This document shows positions 41,923 through 53,160 of a stretch of 64,000 nucleotides of DNA, in pieces. The stretch spans positions 372,001 to 436,000 of the forward strand of contig JANUWI010000017.1 of NCBI GenBank assembly GCA_025504975.1. The letters run 5' to 3'. The translations under genes were made by a program, and so were the position numbers. The stretch comes from Plenodomus lindquistii (Eukaryota > Ascomycota > Dothideomycetes > Pleosporales > Leptosphaeriaceae). Positions within the stretch are counted from its first letter, which is position 1. Every line of letters starts with the position of its first letter. The notes beneath the pieces are model-generated. The model was not told the DNA's origin and did not search any database. It saw only the letters and a program-made list of their open reading frames with translations.

Positions 41923-44630
41923 GCTGCTCCTGATGTTGTTGCTGATGCTGGGGTGGTATATTCAGCTCTACAGGCGCTGGGGGAGGTGGAGCGTGTCCCG
42001 TGTTTCGCAGAGGTGGCGGAGACAACTGACCCTTTGGAATGGCTGCGTCGAGCTCCTTTAAAAGCGTGACAAGTTCGTTGGCGATTTCCCAATTGCTCAA
42101 CATTCGCTTCCATGTCTCATGCTCTGTAAGAATAGCAAAGAACTCAAGATACTGATATACACCTTCATACATGCGTTCCATATCCCATAAATTGAGTGGG
42201 AAGTCTTCAGGCTGCGCGTGTCCCGCGCGTATTTGTCCTTGCAAGAAGATGAGAGCACATGTTTGTGGGATAATGTGGCGGCGGAATTCGGTTAGGAGGA
42301 AATTGACCATGTGCACGTCGCCTTGATCAACTTGCGGCGCGGCTGCTTTCAGGTGGCCTTTTGTGGGCTGAGCACGAGCTTGCCTGGCGCGGAAGATGTT
42401 GGTGAGAAGCTTCATGATAACCGCTTGAGCAGGCGATATTATATCCTTCGATCTGAATGAAGATTAGTCAGGTCAATGCTGGTGAGCATGAGACATACTC
42501 TGATTCTCTGAAAGCATGGTAGGCAAACGGTAACAGCTGATTCGCAAGGATGGCTTCCATGATTTTGACCATGAACTTGAAGTAGAGCTCTTCCTCACGG
42601 AGGTCCCAAGCAGCTACAAAGATTAACAGCTCGCGCAATAGGTTGCGGCCGTTGTCCTGGGCTAGAAGTAGATGACATCGCACACCGTGCATGCTCCTGA
42701 CACTACTGAAGACGGTAGAGTCGGAGTGGTAGCCAGGCTGCCCCTCTTGTGGCTCTACAATGCCTGCCATGATGATCATAGGCAGGACTTCGATCTCGGT
42801 AGGGCCCAGTATAAGGGGAACATCGGTGAGCAAGCCTCGTCCCTCATCTCCTGGAATATCGTCGTAGTCGTCATCATTATCATCGTCATCCTCTGGTGGA
42901 GGGGAGGTCGGAGAGGCTACATCACTGATTAGCCCTGATGGACGGTCGGGGTCAGGCTCCAGACGCTTCAAGAGATCTTCTTTGCCATTCTGGAGGATCT
43001 CCGCACCAAAGGACGGCGGGTAGGTCACACGGAAATCGATCTCACCTGCCGGGGGAGACCGCTTGATGCTGGGATCTAACAACGAGCCGTCCGTTGCTGG
43101 TCTTGTGGGCTGCTTTGCTTCCACGACGGGAGATGCTTGCTGGTCGGAGGTTGAGCCATCTGGATACACGGCAATAGACGATCGCATCCGGTCTACCTCG
43201 ACCTGCAGCTGGTTGATGCTCTTGGCAAGGGCTTGCACGCTCTCTTCGTTCTTTGCATGCTGATCAACCACCTTTCTGTAGGTGCTGGATTGGGTGATCT
43301 GGTCGCGATAGCGTGCGACGACATCGGCGTACAACATGTTCCATTTCTACCACCAAAGTCAGCGAATGCATGTTGGGTAGATGGCGCGAAGAGGACGCAC
43401 GTTCTTCTCTTCCTCGCCCATGGTCTGCCATCTCCTCCGGCACTCGGCGGCGATTTCGTTGGCTCCAGCCTTGACGCCGTGTTGCATCAAGGCCTTCTTG
43501 ACCTCGTTGCCTGTCTCGCCAATGTACAGCAGGAACGGAGACGAGGCGGGCTGCTGGGGAATCTTAAAGGCGTCTAGACTGCGGGCCGCATGGGCGGGTA
43601 GAGGATGCTCGTCGGGTGGGGCGCCTGGGTCGTCGTGGGCCAAGTCGTCCATTTTGTACTTCATGTCGGCAAAGTTGGGCAGCTCGTTGTCCAGGTGGCT
43701 GTCGAACAGCTCGATCCACAGCATGAGTTTGCGCTGCTCATTGCGGGCAATGAGGTTGTTGAGGAACTGCAGACACGAGATGAGCAGCTTCTTGTAGGCG
43801 TTGATGACGCCCTGCCATTTGTCTTCGTCCGGGGTGCCGGCCTCGCCGTCGTAGCCACGCGCGGTGACGCGGACACAGACGTTGATGAGGGCGAAGACGT
43901 CCTTGTCGAAGAGGCGCTCGGCGCTCAGGTTCTGCACGCGCTCGCCGTAGACGAGCACGTTGCGGGCAATGCACACGAGCTGGTTCAGGCGCTCGAGGTC
44001 GCGCAGCAGACTGGGCGCGCAGCTGGCGATCAGCGGGCCCGACAGGCCCTCGTACTCGGGGGCGGCGGGGTCTGGGGCGGCAAAGCAGCGGCGCTCGAGC
44101 GAGGGGATGGCGGCCTTGAGCACGGCGGCGACGTCGTCCCAGAACTCGTAGGCCAGGCCCAGCTCCTCGCGCAGCTCCAGGCTCTTGCGCGACTCGTCGA
44201 GCGTCTTCTTGACCACGTCGCGCTCGAGCATGCGCAGCGTGTCGTCGCGCACGTAGCCCGGGTTGTGGAAGTGCACCGTGTAGGGCGCGAGCGCCAGGCG
44301 CAGGCGCGTCAGGTACGGGCGAGGCGCGCCGCCCGTGTCGCTGTCCGAGGCGGCCATGCTCTCGCTGCCGTCCACGTCCACGTCCATGATGCTGGTGGTG
44401 TCGGCAGCGTGCCGGTCCCACTCATGCCACAGCCAGTTCTCCGCGAGCAGCGAGCGGTACACCCATACACGGATCGGCGCCGGCGAGCGCAGGATGCGGA
44501 ACACGTTGTTCGAGGCCAGCTTCTCCGCAATGCTGTGGTACTGCGCCAGGGCCACGGGCGCAAACGCAAGGTCACTCGTTGTCGTCGTCGTCGTGGGGGT
44601 GGGCGTCGGCGTCGGCGTCGTGGTCGTCAT
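41033..44630 (-). CDS. CTR86: Ataxin-10/Ctr86 family protein with HMG-box-like insert and polyglutamine
   Basis: Exons 44630-43401, 43346-42499 and 42452-41033 (introns 54 and 46 nt) give 1165 residues. The C-terminal Ataxin-10 domain is clear (VLSSLVWKNKHVQDQIRPLG, then VLNCCSYDEHNPYIREHAIM and FLMEGNKENQDRI). Residues ~364-427, spanning intron 1, read like an HMG box: PFLLYIGETGNEVK, then EIAAECRRRWQTMGEEEKNKW and YADVVARYRDQI. A polyglutamine run lies before the Ataxin-10 domain. The remainder is helical, as expected for armadillo-like repeats. Yeast Ctr86 is the named fungal member; its molecular role is poorly defined. The ATG at 44630 starts a Thr/Pro repeat; a TTG upstream is not used. 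Joining exon 2 to 3 restores ESKDIISPAQAVIMKLL in frame. Confidence 0.85.
41868..41926. repeat. Trinucleotide repeat encoding polyglutamine
   Basis: About 19 consecutive TTG/CAA-type triplets on the coding (minus) strand, giving an uninterrupted Gln tract in the Ataxin-10-family protein. Flanked by imperfect CAG/CAA codons, so the whole Gln-rich stretch is longer. Confidence 0.92.
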
Positions 44631-45188
44631 GTTTGCGCCTTTCGCCGCCTGCAACTTTTTGCTCGTGCGGGCGTCATTGCTTACCTAGTGGGGCACTCAT
44701 AGTCCCCCTCCGCCCCCCACTCTAAAGAAAGTCTAGGTACTCTAACTTAGTACGAGTATACCTGGGCATCCATCGACTCCTTCATATACTCTTCTACACT
44801 CACACATCATCACAACGGCGGCTTGCAGGTCTCGTATCCAGCACCAACATCATCAATCCTATCCATTCATCCTCACCCCCATAAACTACACACAAACAAC
44901 ATGTCGAGGGCATAAACAATCGTGGCATGGCACATAGCCAGACCAGCCACGTCAGAGAGCCCCGGCCTTTCTCTAGGAACCATTGTAATGTGAGCAGTAT
45001 ACATGGGTAGTGTATCTCTCACGGGCATGAAATGTTCCATGTGCTTCTGCCAGAGCCCACCTCCGCCCGACGCTGGACGACGGTCATGGCTAGCATCGAG
45101 TCGCACAGCAGTAAAAGAAGAACAAGGGAGAACAAGAAACAAGACAAAACAGGCTCAGGATTCGTTTCACGCCGCGCTCGTATGCACA
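44631..45188. other. Intergenic
   Basis: Between the 3' end of the URI gene and the start of the Ataxin-10-family gene, both minus strand. No gene recognised. Confidence 0.6.
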
Positions 45189-47090
45189 TTACATACCTTC
45201 AGCTTTCAGCCGCGCGGCCATGAATCGACTTACTTTCTTGGGTTTTCCATCCCGCTCCTCTACTATCGGACTTTCTTCGTCCTCTTCCGTGGCTTTGAAC
45301 CCGCCCTGTTGCTGGATGAACTTGTTGCGCGCCTTGTGATACTCGGCTTGCACCTCACGCTGGATGAGGACAGGATCAAACTCATCGGGAGCCTGAGGTT
45401 CGGAGAGCTCGGGAACGTGCTCCGTTATACTACTGGCCAACGTGCGACCAGGAGGTCCGGTCGGCACAGCTGGGGCTTGGGATACAGTTGGCATCGGCAG
45501 TATTCTTGGTGGGACATTTGACCCCGCGCGCGCACTTTTGAATCGTGATACCTTGGTGGGCTTTATAGCTTCTGTTGTAGGCTCGTGTAGCGCATCCCGT
45601 TCCATGATGGTCTCTGATATGGTAGGCGTTTGTTGTGGAGCTTCAGAGATGTCCAGAGTCTCGGCAAAACGAACGCCCTTTTTCCTCTTCGGCTCCTCGC
45701 CTGCAACTGCAGATGAAGTGGCATGAGCAGGGCTTGCTGCATCAAGCGACTGATCAAAGTCGTCGTCCTTGCGCACACGCATGGTACGAATATCGCTGGC
45801 GTGTTCCACGAGCGGTTGTTGCTCCGGCTTGGGCCCAATATTCTCGAGCATACGGGCGCCAAGCTTCTGTTCAAGTTCCAACATCTGCTTTCGGTACTCT
45901 TCCGTGATGACAGGCTTGGTACTACGGCCATATTCGTCCTCTTCCTCGTCTTCAGTCTCCGTATCGTAGTCATTGAAGTCGGAATCCTCCTCCATATCAT
46001 CGTCCGAGTAGGACACTGTGGGGCGGTCAAGGTCCAACTCTGCAACAACCTTGCCTACCTCTGACAATCCGTATTGCAACATTTGCCGTCGCAATTCGGC
46101 ATCTTCATCCGACTCTCCTTGCGGGATGACCGGGTAGGTTGCGACCAGGTCATCGTTGTCGTCGAGTTGAATGACCTTTGTGCCAGCAGTGAAGTTGAGA
46201 TTATCGAGATCGTCATCGTAGCCGTTCTCCTGGAGGGCTGCTCTTGCGCTCAAAGATTTGGGGTCCTTCGACCCTGTTTCAGCGGGCGGAGACGTCGAAG
46301 ACTCCGAGGCAACTCGTGTTGATTTGATCGGCTCCACTGCTGTTGGTAATCGATCAGGCGTCGCAGAGGTTGTGGGTACAGCTTGCGGCCCATGTCCAGT
46401 AGGCGTCTTTTCCTTTTCCTTTTCCTTTTCCTTTTCCTTTTCCTTTTCCTTTTCCTTTTCCTTTTCCTTTTCCTTTTCCTTTTCCTTTTCCTTTTCCTTT
46501 TCCTTTTCCTTTTCCTTTTCCTTTTCCCTTTCCTTTTCCTTTTCCAACTCGGCCTTCTTCAGGCCTGCCTTCCTCAACGCCTCGACAACCTCTGCGGCAC
46601 CCTTGCCCGTCTGGTTGACAGAGCTCGAAACTTCGTTGCCAGCGTCGTCCAATTCTTCCTCGATATCCATCATCGGTAGCCCTTCTTCGTTGTCGAGCCC
46701 GGGTTCGAGTAGGACATCGACTCCTGCGAGTTGTTTCTCAGCAGCATCGAGTTGTTTCTCAATGGTTGCACTATTTTGCCGCACGTAATCAATGCGCCTA
46801 GCTATAACATCAACGACTTGATTAGCACTGCGTTTGGTCTTCTGATCCTTGCCGAGAAGCTCCTCAAACTCCTTGTCGTTGAGCAGAGACCCGTTCAGGT
46901 CACAGGCAATACCGCGCATCTGCTCCAGCGAGGAGTGTGGGGCAAGCTGCAACTCTGTCTTGAGCGCGTCATATTCAGCCTCCCAGGTTGTCCAGTGGCT
47001 CAAAGCCTTCTGGAGCTTGTCGACGTTGGCCTGGAGCTCGAGCCTACGACGTTCGATGCCCTCCAGGACGTCCGGTCCTGAGGCAGCCAT
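45189..47090 (-). CDS. BUD27: Unconventional prefoldin RPB5 interactor (URI/Bud27)-like
   Basis: Single-exon; 633 residues from the ATG at 47090 (MAASGPDVLEG). An in-frame ATG at 47174 would add 28 residues of poor coding quality. The first ~130 residues are a prefoldin-like alpha coiled coil (RRLELQANVDKLQKAL through NQVVDVIARRIDYVRQNSATIEKQL). Next come an acidic segment, a long Lys-Glu tract (~residues 183-229) and acidic patches. The C-terminal block KKGVRFAETLDIS and the final KVSRFMAARLKAEG match the DUF3835-type end of fungal URI/Bud27. The family chaperones RNA polymerase assembly via Rpb5 and affects TOR signalling. Confidence is good for family, moderate for orthology. Confidence 0.84.
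   Translation of the reverse strand: MAASGPDVLEGIERRRLELQANVDKLQKALSHWTTWEAEYDALKTELQLAPHSSLEQMRGIACDLNGSLLNDKEFEELLGKDQKTKRSANQVVDVIARRIDYVRQNSATIEKQLDAAEKQLAGVDVLLEPGLDNEEGLPMMDIEEELDDAGNEVSSSVNQTGKGAAEVVEALRKAGLKKAELEKEKEREKEKEKEKEKEKEKEKEKEKEKEKEKEKEKEKEKEKEKEKTPTGHGPQAVPTTSATPDRLPTAVEPIKSTRVASESSTSPPAETGSKDPKSLSARAALQENGYDDDLDNLNFTAGTKVIQLDDNDDLVATYPVIPQGESDEDAELRRQMLQYGLSEVGKVVAELDLDRPTVSYSDDDMEEDSDFNDYDTETEDEEEDEYGRSTKPVITEEYRKQMLELEQKLGARMLENIGPKPEQQPLVEHASDIRTMRVRKDDDFDQSLDAASPAHATSSAVAGEEPKRKKGVRFAETLDISEAPQQTPTISETIMERDALHEPTTEAIKPTKVSRFKSARAGSNVPPRILPMPTVSQAPAVPTGPPGRTLASSITEHVPELSEPQAPDEFDPVLIQREVQAEYHKARNKFIQQQGGFKATEEDEESPIVEERDGKPKKVSRFMAARLKAEGM
46406..46545. repeat. (CTTTTC)n hexanucleotide array encoding Lys-Glu repeat
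   Basis: About 23 tandem CTTTTC units, with one CTTTCC-type interruption near 46528, inside the URI-like gene. On the coding strand they read GAA-AAG, giving an alternating Lys/Glu tract of about 46 residues with one Arg. Confidence 0.95.
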
Positions 47091-47452
47091 TGCTGAGATA
47101 AGGGGGGAGGCGGAGAGAAGTTGAAGGAAACGTCGTGGGTCAAAATATTCTCGGCGGCGAGTCTCGGGGGTCATGGATTCGTGGCGCCCCACTGGCAGCT
47201 AGCGTTGTGGAATCCCGGTGAGGATCCAATGAGGGCGCCTGAATCCTGGCCATCTCATAAGTGGCAGCAGGGCCGTCAAAGAACACATGCAGATTCCCGA
47301 GTACATTATCACAATCATGTACACCCAGCGCCGCGCATACTAGAGCGGTCGAGGGCTCGAAGCCAGCGCGGACCACCGGTAGTCAGCGCTCTCCTCCGAC
47401 CTTGCACGCTCGCGTTGAACTGACCGCGGCCCATTGACGCGCCACTGCAGCC
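47091..47452. other. Bidirectional promoter of URI-like gene and TFB3
   Basis: 362 bp between divergent start codons. No individual motif supported. Confidence 0.6.
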
Positions 47453-48511
47453 ATGTCAAAGCAACCGGCGCGCGCAAATGGTGCTGCCACGAAGCGTCCC
47501 ACCGAAGATGGCGGTGCGTCACCTCTCTCAAAGTCTCTTCACAGCCTGTCTCTGCAGCGGTCGTTGCGGTCCACTGCCGTCGCTGACTCGTCCCCAGACA
47601 TTTGCCCAGTATGCAAGTCGTCGCGCTATCTCAACCCCAACATGAAGTTCAAGGTCAACCCGGAATGCTACCACAAGATGTGCGAGTCTTGCGTCGACCG
47701 CATCTTTGGCCATGGGCCTGCGCCGTGCCCCATTGCAGGCTGCGCCCGAACACTGCGCAAGATCAAGTTTAGGGAGCAGACCTTCGCGGACCTTGAGATT
47801 GAGCGAGAAGTAGACATACGGCACAGGGTCATGCGGGCGTATGTTGCCATAGGGCCATCACCTCTGACTCTTGACTGACGGAGCCACAGCTTCAATAAGA
47901 CCGAAGAAGACTTCGAGACACTTCGTGACTTCAACGACTACCTCGAACAGGTCGAGGAGATCAACTGGAACTTAATTCTTGGAATCGACGTCGAAGCGAC
48001 CGAAAGCCGACTGCGACGATGGGAGGACCATCAGAAAGCCGAGCTCAACCCCAACGCCATCTCGCGTCGCGAGCCAGACGCCAAAAAGGGCAATGCACAG
48101 CGGAGGGGTCCTAACGCTGCTTCCAATCCCGCCGAGCAGACTCGGACTACAAATGCCGAGGATACAGGCTTCCGCTTCCATGGGCTCAAGAAACGTGTCG
48201 CACCGCCGAAAGAGCCGCCCTTTGACCCGGCTGGCGGCTGGAGCATGGCGCCACAGTACTTCACGCTTCAAGACAGCTACGATGTGGGCTGGTACGCGCA
48301 ATACACGGATACATACCACCTGGCGGGGGGCTACGCGGTACAAGACTTTTGCGAACGGACTCTCTTGGAAGCATTCGGTGGTCTGGGTGTCTTCATAGAA
48401 GACGAAATTGATGCAAGAGGTAGACCGACCGAGGACGCTACTCTAGGCACGAAGCAGGCTGCATTGGCTGCGGGGAATGCCAAAGATGTGAACATGGACG
48501 ATGTCTTCTAA
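47453..48511 (+). CDS. TFB3: TFIIH subunit Tfb3/MAT1 (CDK-activating kinase assembly factor)
   Basis: Exons 47453-47838 and 47890-48511 (intron 51 nt) give 335 residues. The N-terminal C3HC4 RING finger starts at CPVCKSSRYLNPN and continues NPECYHKMCESCVDRIFGHGPAPCP, as in MAT1. Next is the MAT1 helical region KIKFREQTFADLEIEREVDIRHRV and, rebuilt across the intron, RAFNKTEEDFETLRDFNDYLEQVEEINWNL. The C-terminal region ends in VNMDDVF. Tfb3 links the Kin28-Ccl1 kinase to core TFIIH in RNA polymerase II initiation and DNA repair. It diverges from the URI-like gene over 362 bp. Confidence 0.96.
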
Positions 48512-48926
48512 TTCTAATTTTCGTGAGCTTGATACCCGGCATGGTGTTGTGCGTACATGTCAGCATTGGGCGGCGTTTGAACAATCCCAGGCGGTATCCT
48601 GGTGTATATCATAGGTCTGTGGTTGATTTCAGCCTGTTAGAAAATGGTACCTAAATGATGAATACTCGTTCGTATTGACGCTCCAACCATGGGATCTCAA
48701 TCATTAGGAAGATCGTACTACATCACTGACCTGAAAATCATCATGTACTGTAGGGTATATGCGTTTAGTTTTTAACACTTTGAGCATACAACAGTGCCTA
48801 ACGATGGCCACTACAGTCAGATCCTTGCAGAGCAGCAGTGCGTCAGAAAACACGAGCTCCGCCATGGCGCGGTAGTGCGATTATCAAGCCTATAGTAGTC
48901 TCCATATCACCATATAGACCTCACCT
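48512..48926. other. Intergenic between convergent genes
   Basis: Holds the 3' ends of TFB3 and the MARVEL-like gene. Nothing recognised. Confidence 0.6.
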
Positions 48927-49680
48927 TCAAATTCGTCCAGCAGAACCGGCATAAGCGAAGCTATCGTCATAGGTAAACTGTTCCTCAGGCAACGTGTACC
49001 TACCTCCGCTGCCATCGTTGTGCTTCTGCTGCAGCCTCCGTACATCCAATCCGTCCGCGTCTTCATTCTTGCCGCGATGGTCATGCATTTGTCCATTTCT
49101 CTTCCCATCACTACCTAGTGTGTCCAGTTGCTGAAATTTGCCTCTCTTGACAGCACTCCGCTGCACCTTCATATCTAGCAGCAATGCCAGCAGCGTCGAC
49201 ACGAGCCCAAACAACGTGAAACTGAATAGGACCTTGTATAGCCGACATACAGATATGCCCGCATCTGACCCCCAATTATCAACGTTGCAAACATGGGCCA
49301 GTGTACCTGATGACCACCATGCGAGTAGCGAAAAGGACACGGCCCACAGTACCGTCAATGAGGAATTTAGCGACGTGTTGAGGACAGGATTGAGGCCGTA
49401 GAAATAGTGCAGGGCGATCGTGGTCGTCAGCGCGATAATCGTCAGGAGAGAGACTGTAAAAAGCTTCATCGCATCAGCAATCCTGTCGAGTCGATGTGGT
49501 TACAAGGCGTACGAGTATGAACGTCCACGGCAGCTTGTAGTTGTCGTGCGCTAGTTCAGAACAGAAGTAGAACATGATGCTTGCGACCACGATCGAGGAC
49601 ACGAGTTGCGCGCAGCGGATGCCATGAAATGCTATTGGCGGATACTGCGTGGGCCCCACGCGGTCCTTACGGAAGGACAT
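48927..49680 (-). CDS. Four-transmembrane MARVEL-domain-like protein
   Basis: Exons 49680-49513 and 49463-48927 give 234 residues. The 49-nt intron is phase 0; the acceptor at 49464 was chosen because nearer or later AGs break the frame or give a 30-nt intron, and because it yields a continuous second membrane segment KLPWTFILLFTVSLLTIIAL. Four hydrophobic segments (CAQLVSSIVVASIMFYFC; the second; SSLTVLWAVSFSLLAWW; LFSFTLFGLVSTLLALLLD) with a Cys-containing loop between the last two match the MARVEL plan of fungal membrane proteins. The cytosolic tail is polar and Asp/Gly/Gln-rich. A role in membrane apposition or trafficking is inferred from the fold only. Confidence 0.8.
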
Positions 49681-50486
49681 ACTGAGCGCGAAAAGAGATG
49701 TAGCGATGCGACGACTTTGTCAATGATGGTAGACATGCCAGGGTGGGTAGGGATTGAACATCGTAGGTATCGAGTGCGGCTAGCTGATGGTGTCTCAGCT
49801 AATCAGTGCGTCTGCCGGGCTGGACAATTCCAGCGTCAAGGCACCTTGGAGTACTCTATATTTGGTGAGTGCCCTTCAGCTGTCCAATGACCTGTGCCTT
49901 TGACGTAAGGGGGCCATGACTGTGGACCTTTGCACTTCGATGTTGATCGACGTGCGAGTTTGATTGGTGAGACACTCTGCCAAGATAACGGCAGATCCAA
50001 GCAGGCTTGAGCTTAGCACCATCTGATCAAGTTCCCATCTCAACCAAAGAGCACAAACTTTTACTTTGTAAAGTAGCGGAGAGGCTTTCCTAATGTCAGG
50101 GCCCGGAGCCCCGAAACTACTGTACAAGCCCCTTGGAAGTGGAAGCTCATCGGTAACACCCCGCTTTTCCACGGAGCCTGACCCTCACACTTCGACATGA
50201 CTTGATGCCCAAATCGCAACCGCGTCGTCTTAGTCAGATTCGAAATCAATGATGTGATGGTTTTCTATGGTACCTGGGACGGTGATAGACGTGCTCACGC
50301 ATTCTGACGACCACCATTCACAACCACTTCCTAAGTTGCTTACGTTGCATCTGCACAGCTCATCTGCTAGATCAAATCGACTCCAATATCATCACCGTCA
50401 AATTCGGGCTCAAGCTGAACAACCGTGGACAAACTATACTATCACTCTGGAGATTATACTATACTGTGTGAGACGTCGATCACGAG
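49681..50486. other. Intergenic, divergent promoters
   Basis: Between the MARVEL-like gene and the flavoprotein fusion. No gene, RNA or repeat supported. Confidence 0.6.
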
Positions 50487-52364
50487 ATGGCGTTCTCCAT
50501 GGCAAAGCCTTGGAACGAGGGCGAGGTGTTGATGCGCCGACTAATGCGCGTGCCAGAAATGGATAATCCCACGTCTACCATGCTGACACCTCAGGCCTCT
50601 CACATGCTTCAGCGCGGACCGCTACTTGCAATCGGCACTCTAGATGATCAGCTGCGGCCTTGGACAACACTATGGGGAGGTTGCGCTGGCTTTTCAACTC
50701 CCCTCGGTGGCAACTTGATTGGCACGCGCACATTGGTCGATGCTGAAAATGATCCCGTTGTACAAGCATTGGTTGGTGATGCAAACGACGGTGAAGCGAT
50801 GCAAGCAGAGGGAGCTGGCAAGTTGCTATCGGGGCTAGCAATCGACCTCACAACGAGGAAGAGGGTGAAGCTTGCCGGAACCATGGTTGCTGGTACGGTC
50901 ACGGAGGTTGACGTGGAGGCCGAAGAAGATGGTACAAAGCAGAAGCAAAGTCAGATACAGCTGGTCACAAAGATCGACGAGAGTCTTGGAAACTGTCCCA
51001 AGTACTTGAACCAATACGAAATCCGGCAGGCGCTGGTAAGATCAGATGTCAAACATTCAGGGTCGGCACTGTCGGAGGATGGCCGAGCTTTGATCTCCAA
51101 GTCTGATATCTTCTTCCTTTCCACGAGTACGCTGGATGATATGGACACGAACCACCGAGGGGGGCCGCCAGGCTTTGTTCGTCTGGTTTCTCCAACGCAA
51201 CTCGTATACCCAGAATACTCTGGCAACCGTCTGTATCAATCGCTTGGTAATCTGAAAATCAACCACAGGATTGGCATCACGTTTCCGGATCTCGAAACAG
51301 GCGACATTCTGTACATCACCGGCACTGCTGAAGTCTTGGATGGCTTAGCTGCGGCGAGCTTACTTCCAGGTAGCAATCTAGCAGTCAGAATAACGTTCGA
51401 CCAGACCCGCCTTGTGGCTGGCGGGCTGCCTCTTCGCGGTAAGAAAATGACTCCCAGTCCGTATAATCCCCTTGTGCGAGCGCTTGCTTCTGAAGGCAAT
51501 ATCAAAGCGAAGATACCACAAGCTGGAAGGACACGCCAGATTGCTCGGCTCACAAAGAAGGAGGCGATCACGTCCGGGATTATGCGCTTCACATTCTCGA
51601 TTGCGGATGGAATCACTTATCGGCCAGGTCAATGGATTGCGATAGACTTCAGCGAAGAACTGGATATTGGCTACGAGCACATGCGTGACGATGACCCGAC
51701 CAGTCTCAATGACGACTTTGTTCGCACATTTACGATTTCCTCGGCCCCACAGACAAGCCGTGGGCTCAACGAGTTTCAAATTACCGTGCGCATAGTCGGG
51801 CCTGCTACAAGGCTTCTATCTCGTCAAAACGGCCGTGCGGGGTTTGACGTGCCTATTTTAGGGGTTGGCGGAGACTTTAACATTGAAAACAATGAAGAAG
51901 GCGTCACTCCGTTCGTCGCAGGAGGTACGAGAGCCCCATGATGAGCCAATCTTGAAAGATGTTGCACCTCGACTGACTTGAAACGCTCGCGTCTAGGAGT
52001 CGGTATCACACCGCTGCTCGGACAGCTGCAATGTCTTGAGATCTCGCCTGATCGCTTCAAGTTGATATGGACGATCAGACTAGTGGATGCAGCTTTTGTG
52101 GTGGATGTGCTGCAACAACGACCTGAGCTTGCAAGATGCACATCTGTGTACTTCACTGGAACTGATGTCCTGGCCGAAGCGGTTCAGGATTTGGAGACTC
52201 TGGAAAGATTGGAAGCAAGAATCGTGAGGCGAAGACTTGTCAAAGACGACTTGGACGCGATTGCAGCAAAGAGGTGGTATCTGTGCGCAGGAAAGCAGTT
52301 AAAGACAGTGGTGCTTTCGTGGCTGGAAGGGAGGACAGTGTTGTTTGAGAACTTTAATTACTGA
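50487..52364 (+). CDS. Flavin split-barrel (PNPOx-like) / ferredoxin-NADP reductase fusion
   Basis: Exons 50487-51924 and 51997-52364 (intron 72 nt) give 601 residues. Residues ~40-330 look like a pyridoxamine-phosphate-oxidase-type split barrel (RGPLLAIGTLDDQLRPWTTLWGG, then GFVRLVSP and NHRIGITFPDLETGDILYITGTAEVL). Residues ~355-601 are an FNR module: YRPGQWIAIDF and RTFTISSAP bind FAD, and VAGGVGITPLLGQL, rebuilt across the intron, binds NAD(P)H. No ferredoxin domain is present, unlike the MOSC fusion at 2.9 kb. It predicts a soluble NAD(P)H-dependent flavoprotein; the substrate is unknown. Homologues with this order occur widely in fungi, to my knowledge unnamed. Confidence 0.87.
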
Positions 52365-53160
52365 GATGAGTTGATCGATGACACAGCCTCATAGATTGTT
52401 TATTTTGATTGTACATAACTAGAGGTACAAATTTCCGAGACCTAGCCTCGCTTATGTTAGGGGATAGGTAAGTTTACGAAGCAATCTACTATTCCAATCA
52501 ATCCATACACGTTATGCTGTACATACTGGCATGTTTTTGGGTAGGTATACGAGGAGGGTACTATTGTGACACACAGATCTCTTATGTCAGTAGTGAGGGT
52601 GGAGGTTTCGGGGTTGGCAACATCAAGGACTGTGCGCATTATGAATGAATAAGTTAACGGTTTCCATAACATCCAAAGGCTCTTGCTGTCCAACGCAGTG
52701 CTGTGCCTCAGTCTCCGACGGTAGCTAGCGATAGCGTAGAATTTTAGTGTATACTTTATTGTAGACTAAGATGATATTCTAGAAGTCTGCTTGGAGGATG
52801 TCATCATGCTCTAGCTGCGTGATCCCTGGAGTTCTATTGAAAAATTACCCAAGATTCGACGGGCGGATGCGTCGAGATATATGAGCTCCCTTGTGCTGCA
52901 TAGGTCCGTTTCATTTCAGGGTTTGGCTATTTTTGGACCAGGACGTGCCGCTGGCGTGCATTGCTGGTATTGTACAGATAGATCGCGATTCGTTAGACCT
53001 GTGCCCTCCACGACTATCACCATCACGCTCCTCCAGTGGTGGACCCGCGCTCTTCCCATTCACTGCATCACTTTTGCGACCACATTCGTCTTTGCTTTCT
53101 AGGCAGCTCTGTCGTCTTCCCACCGGTGGTCCTCGGCTCATTCAAGAGCTAGCTGTCACC
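52365..53160. other. Intergenic
   Basis: AT-rich 3' region of the flavoprotein gene (to ~52860) and then a pyrimidine-rich promoter for the gene at 53161. Nothing else seen. Confidence 0.6.

Noticed and set aside
43605..44702. 365-codon plus-strand frame opposite the Ataxin-10-family exon 1
   Set aside because: Composition is Val/Ala/Arg/Gln-rich in the pattern of an antisense reading of a GC-biased exon; the minus-strand frame has the domain evidence.
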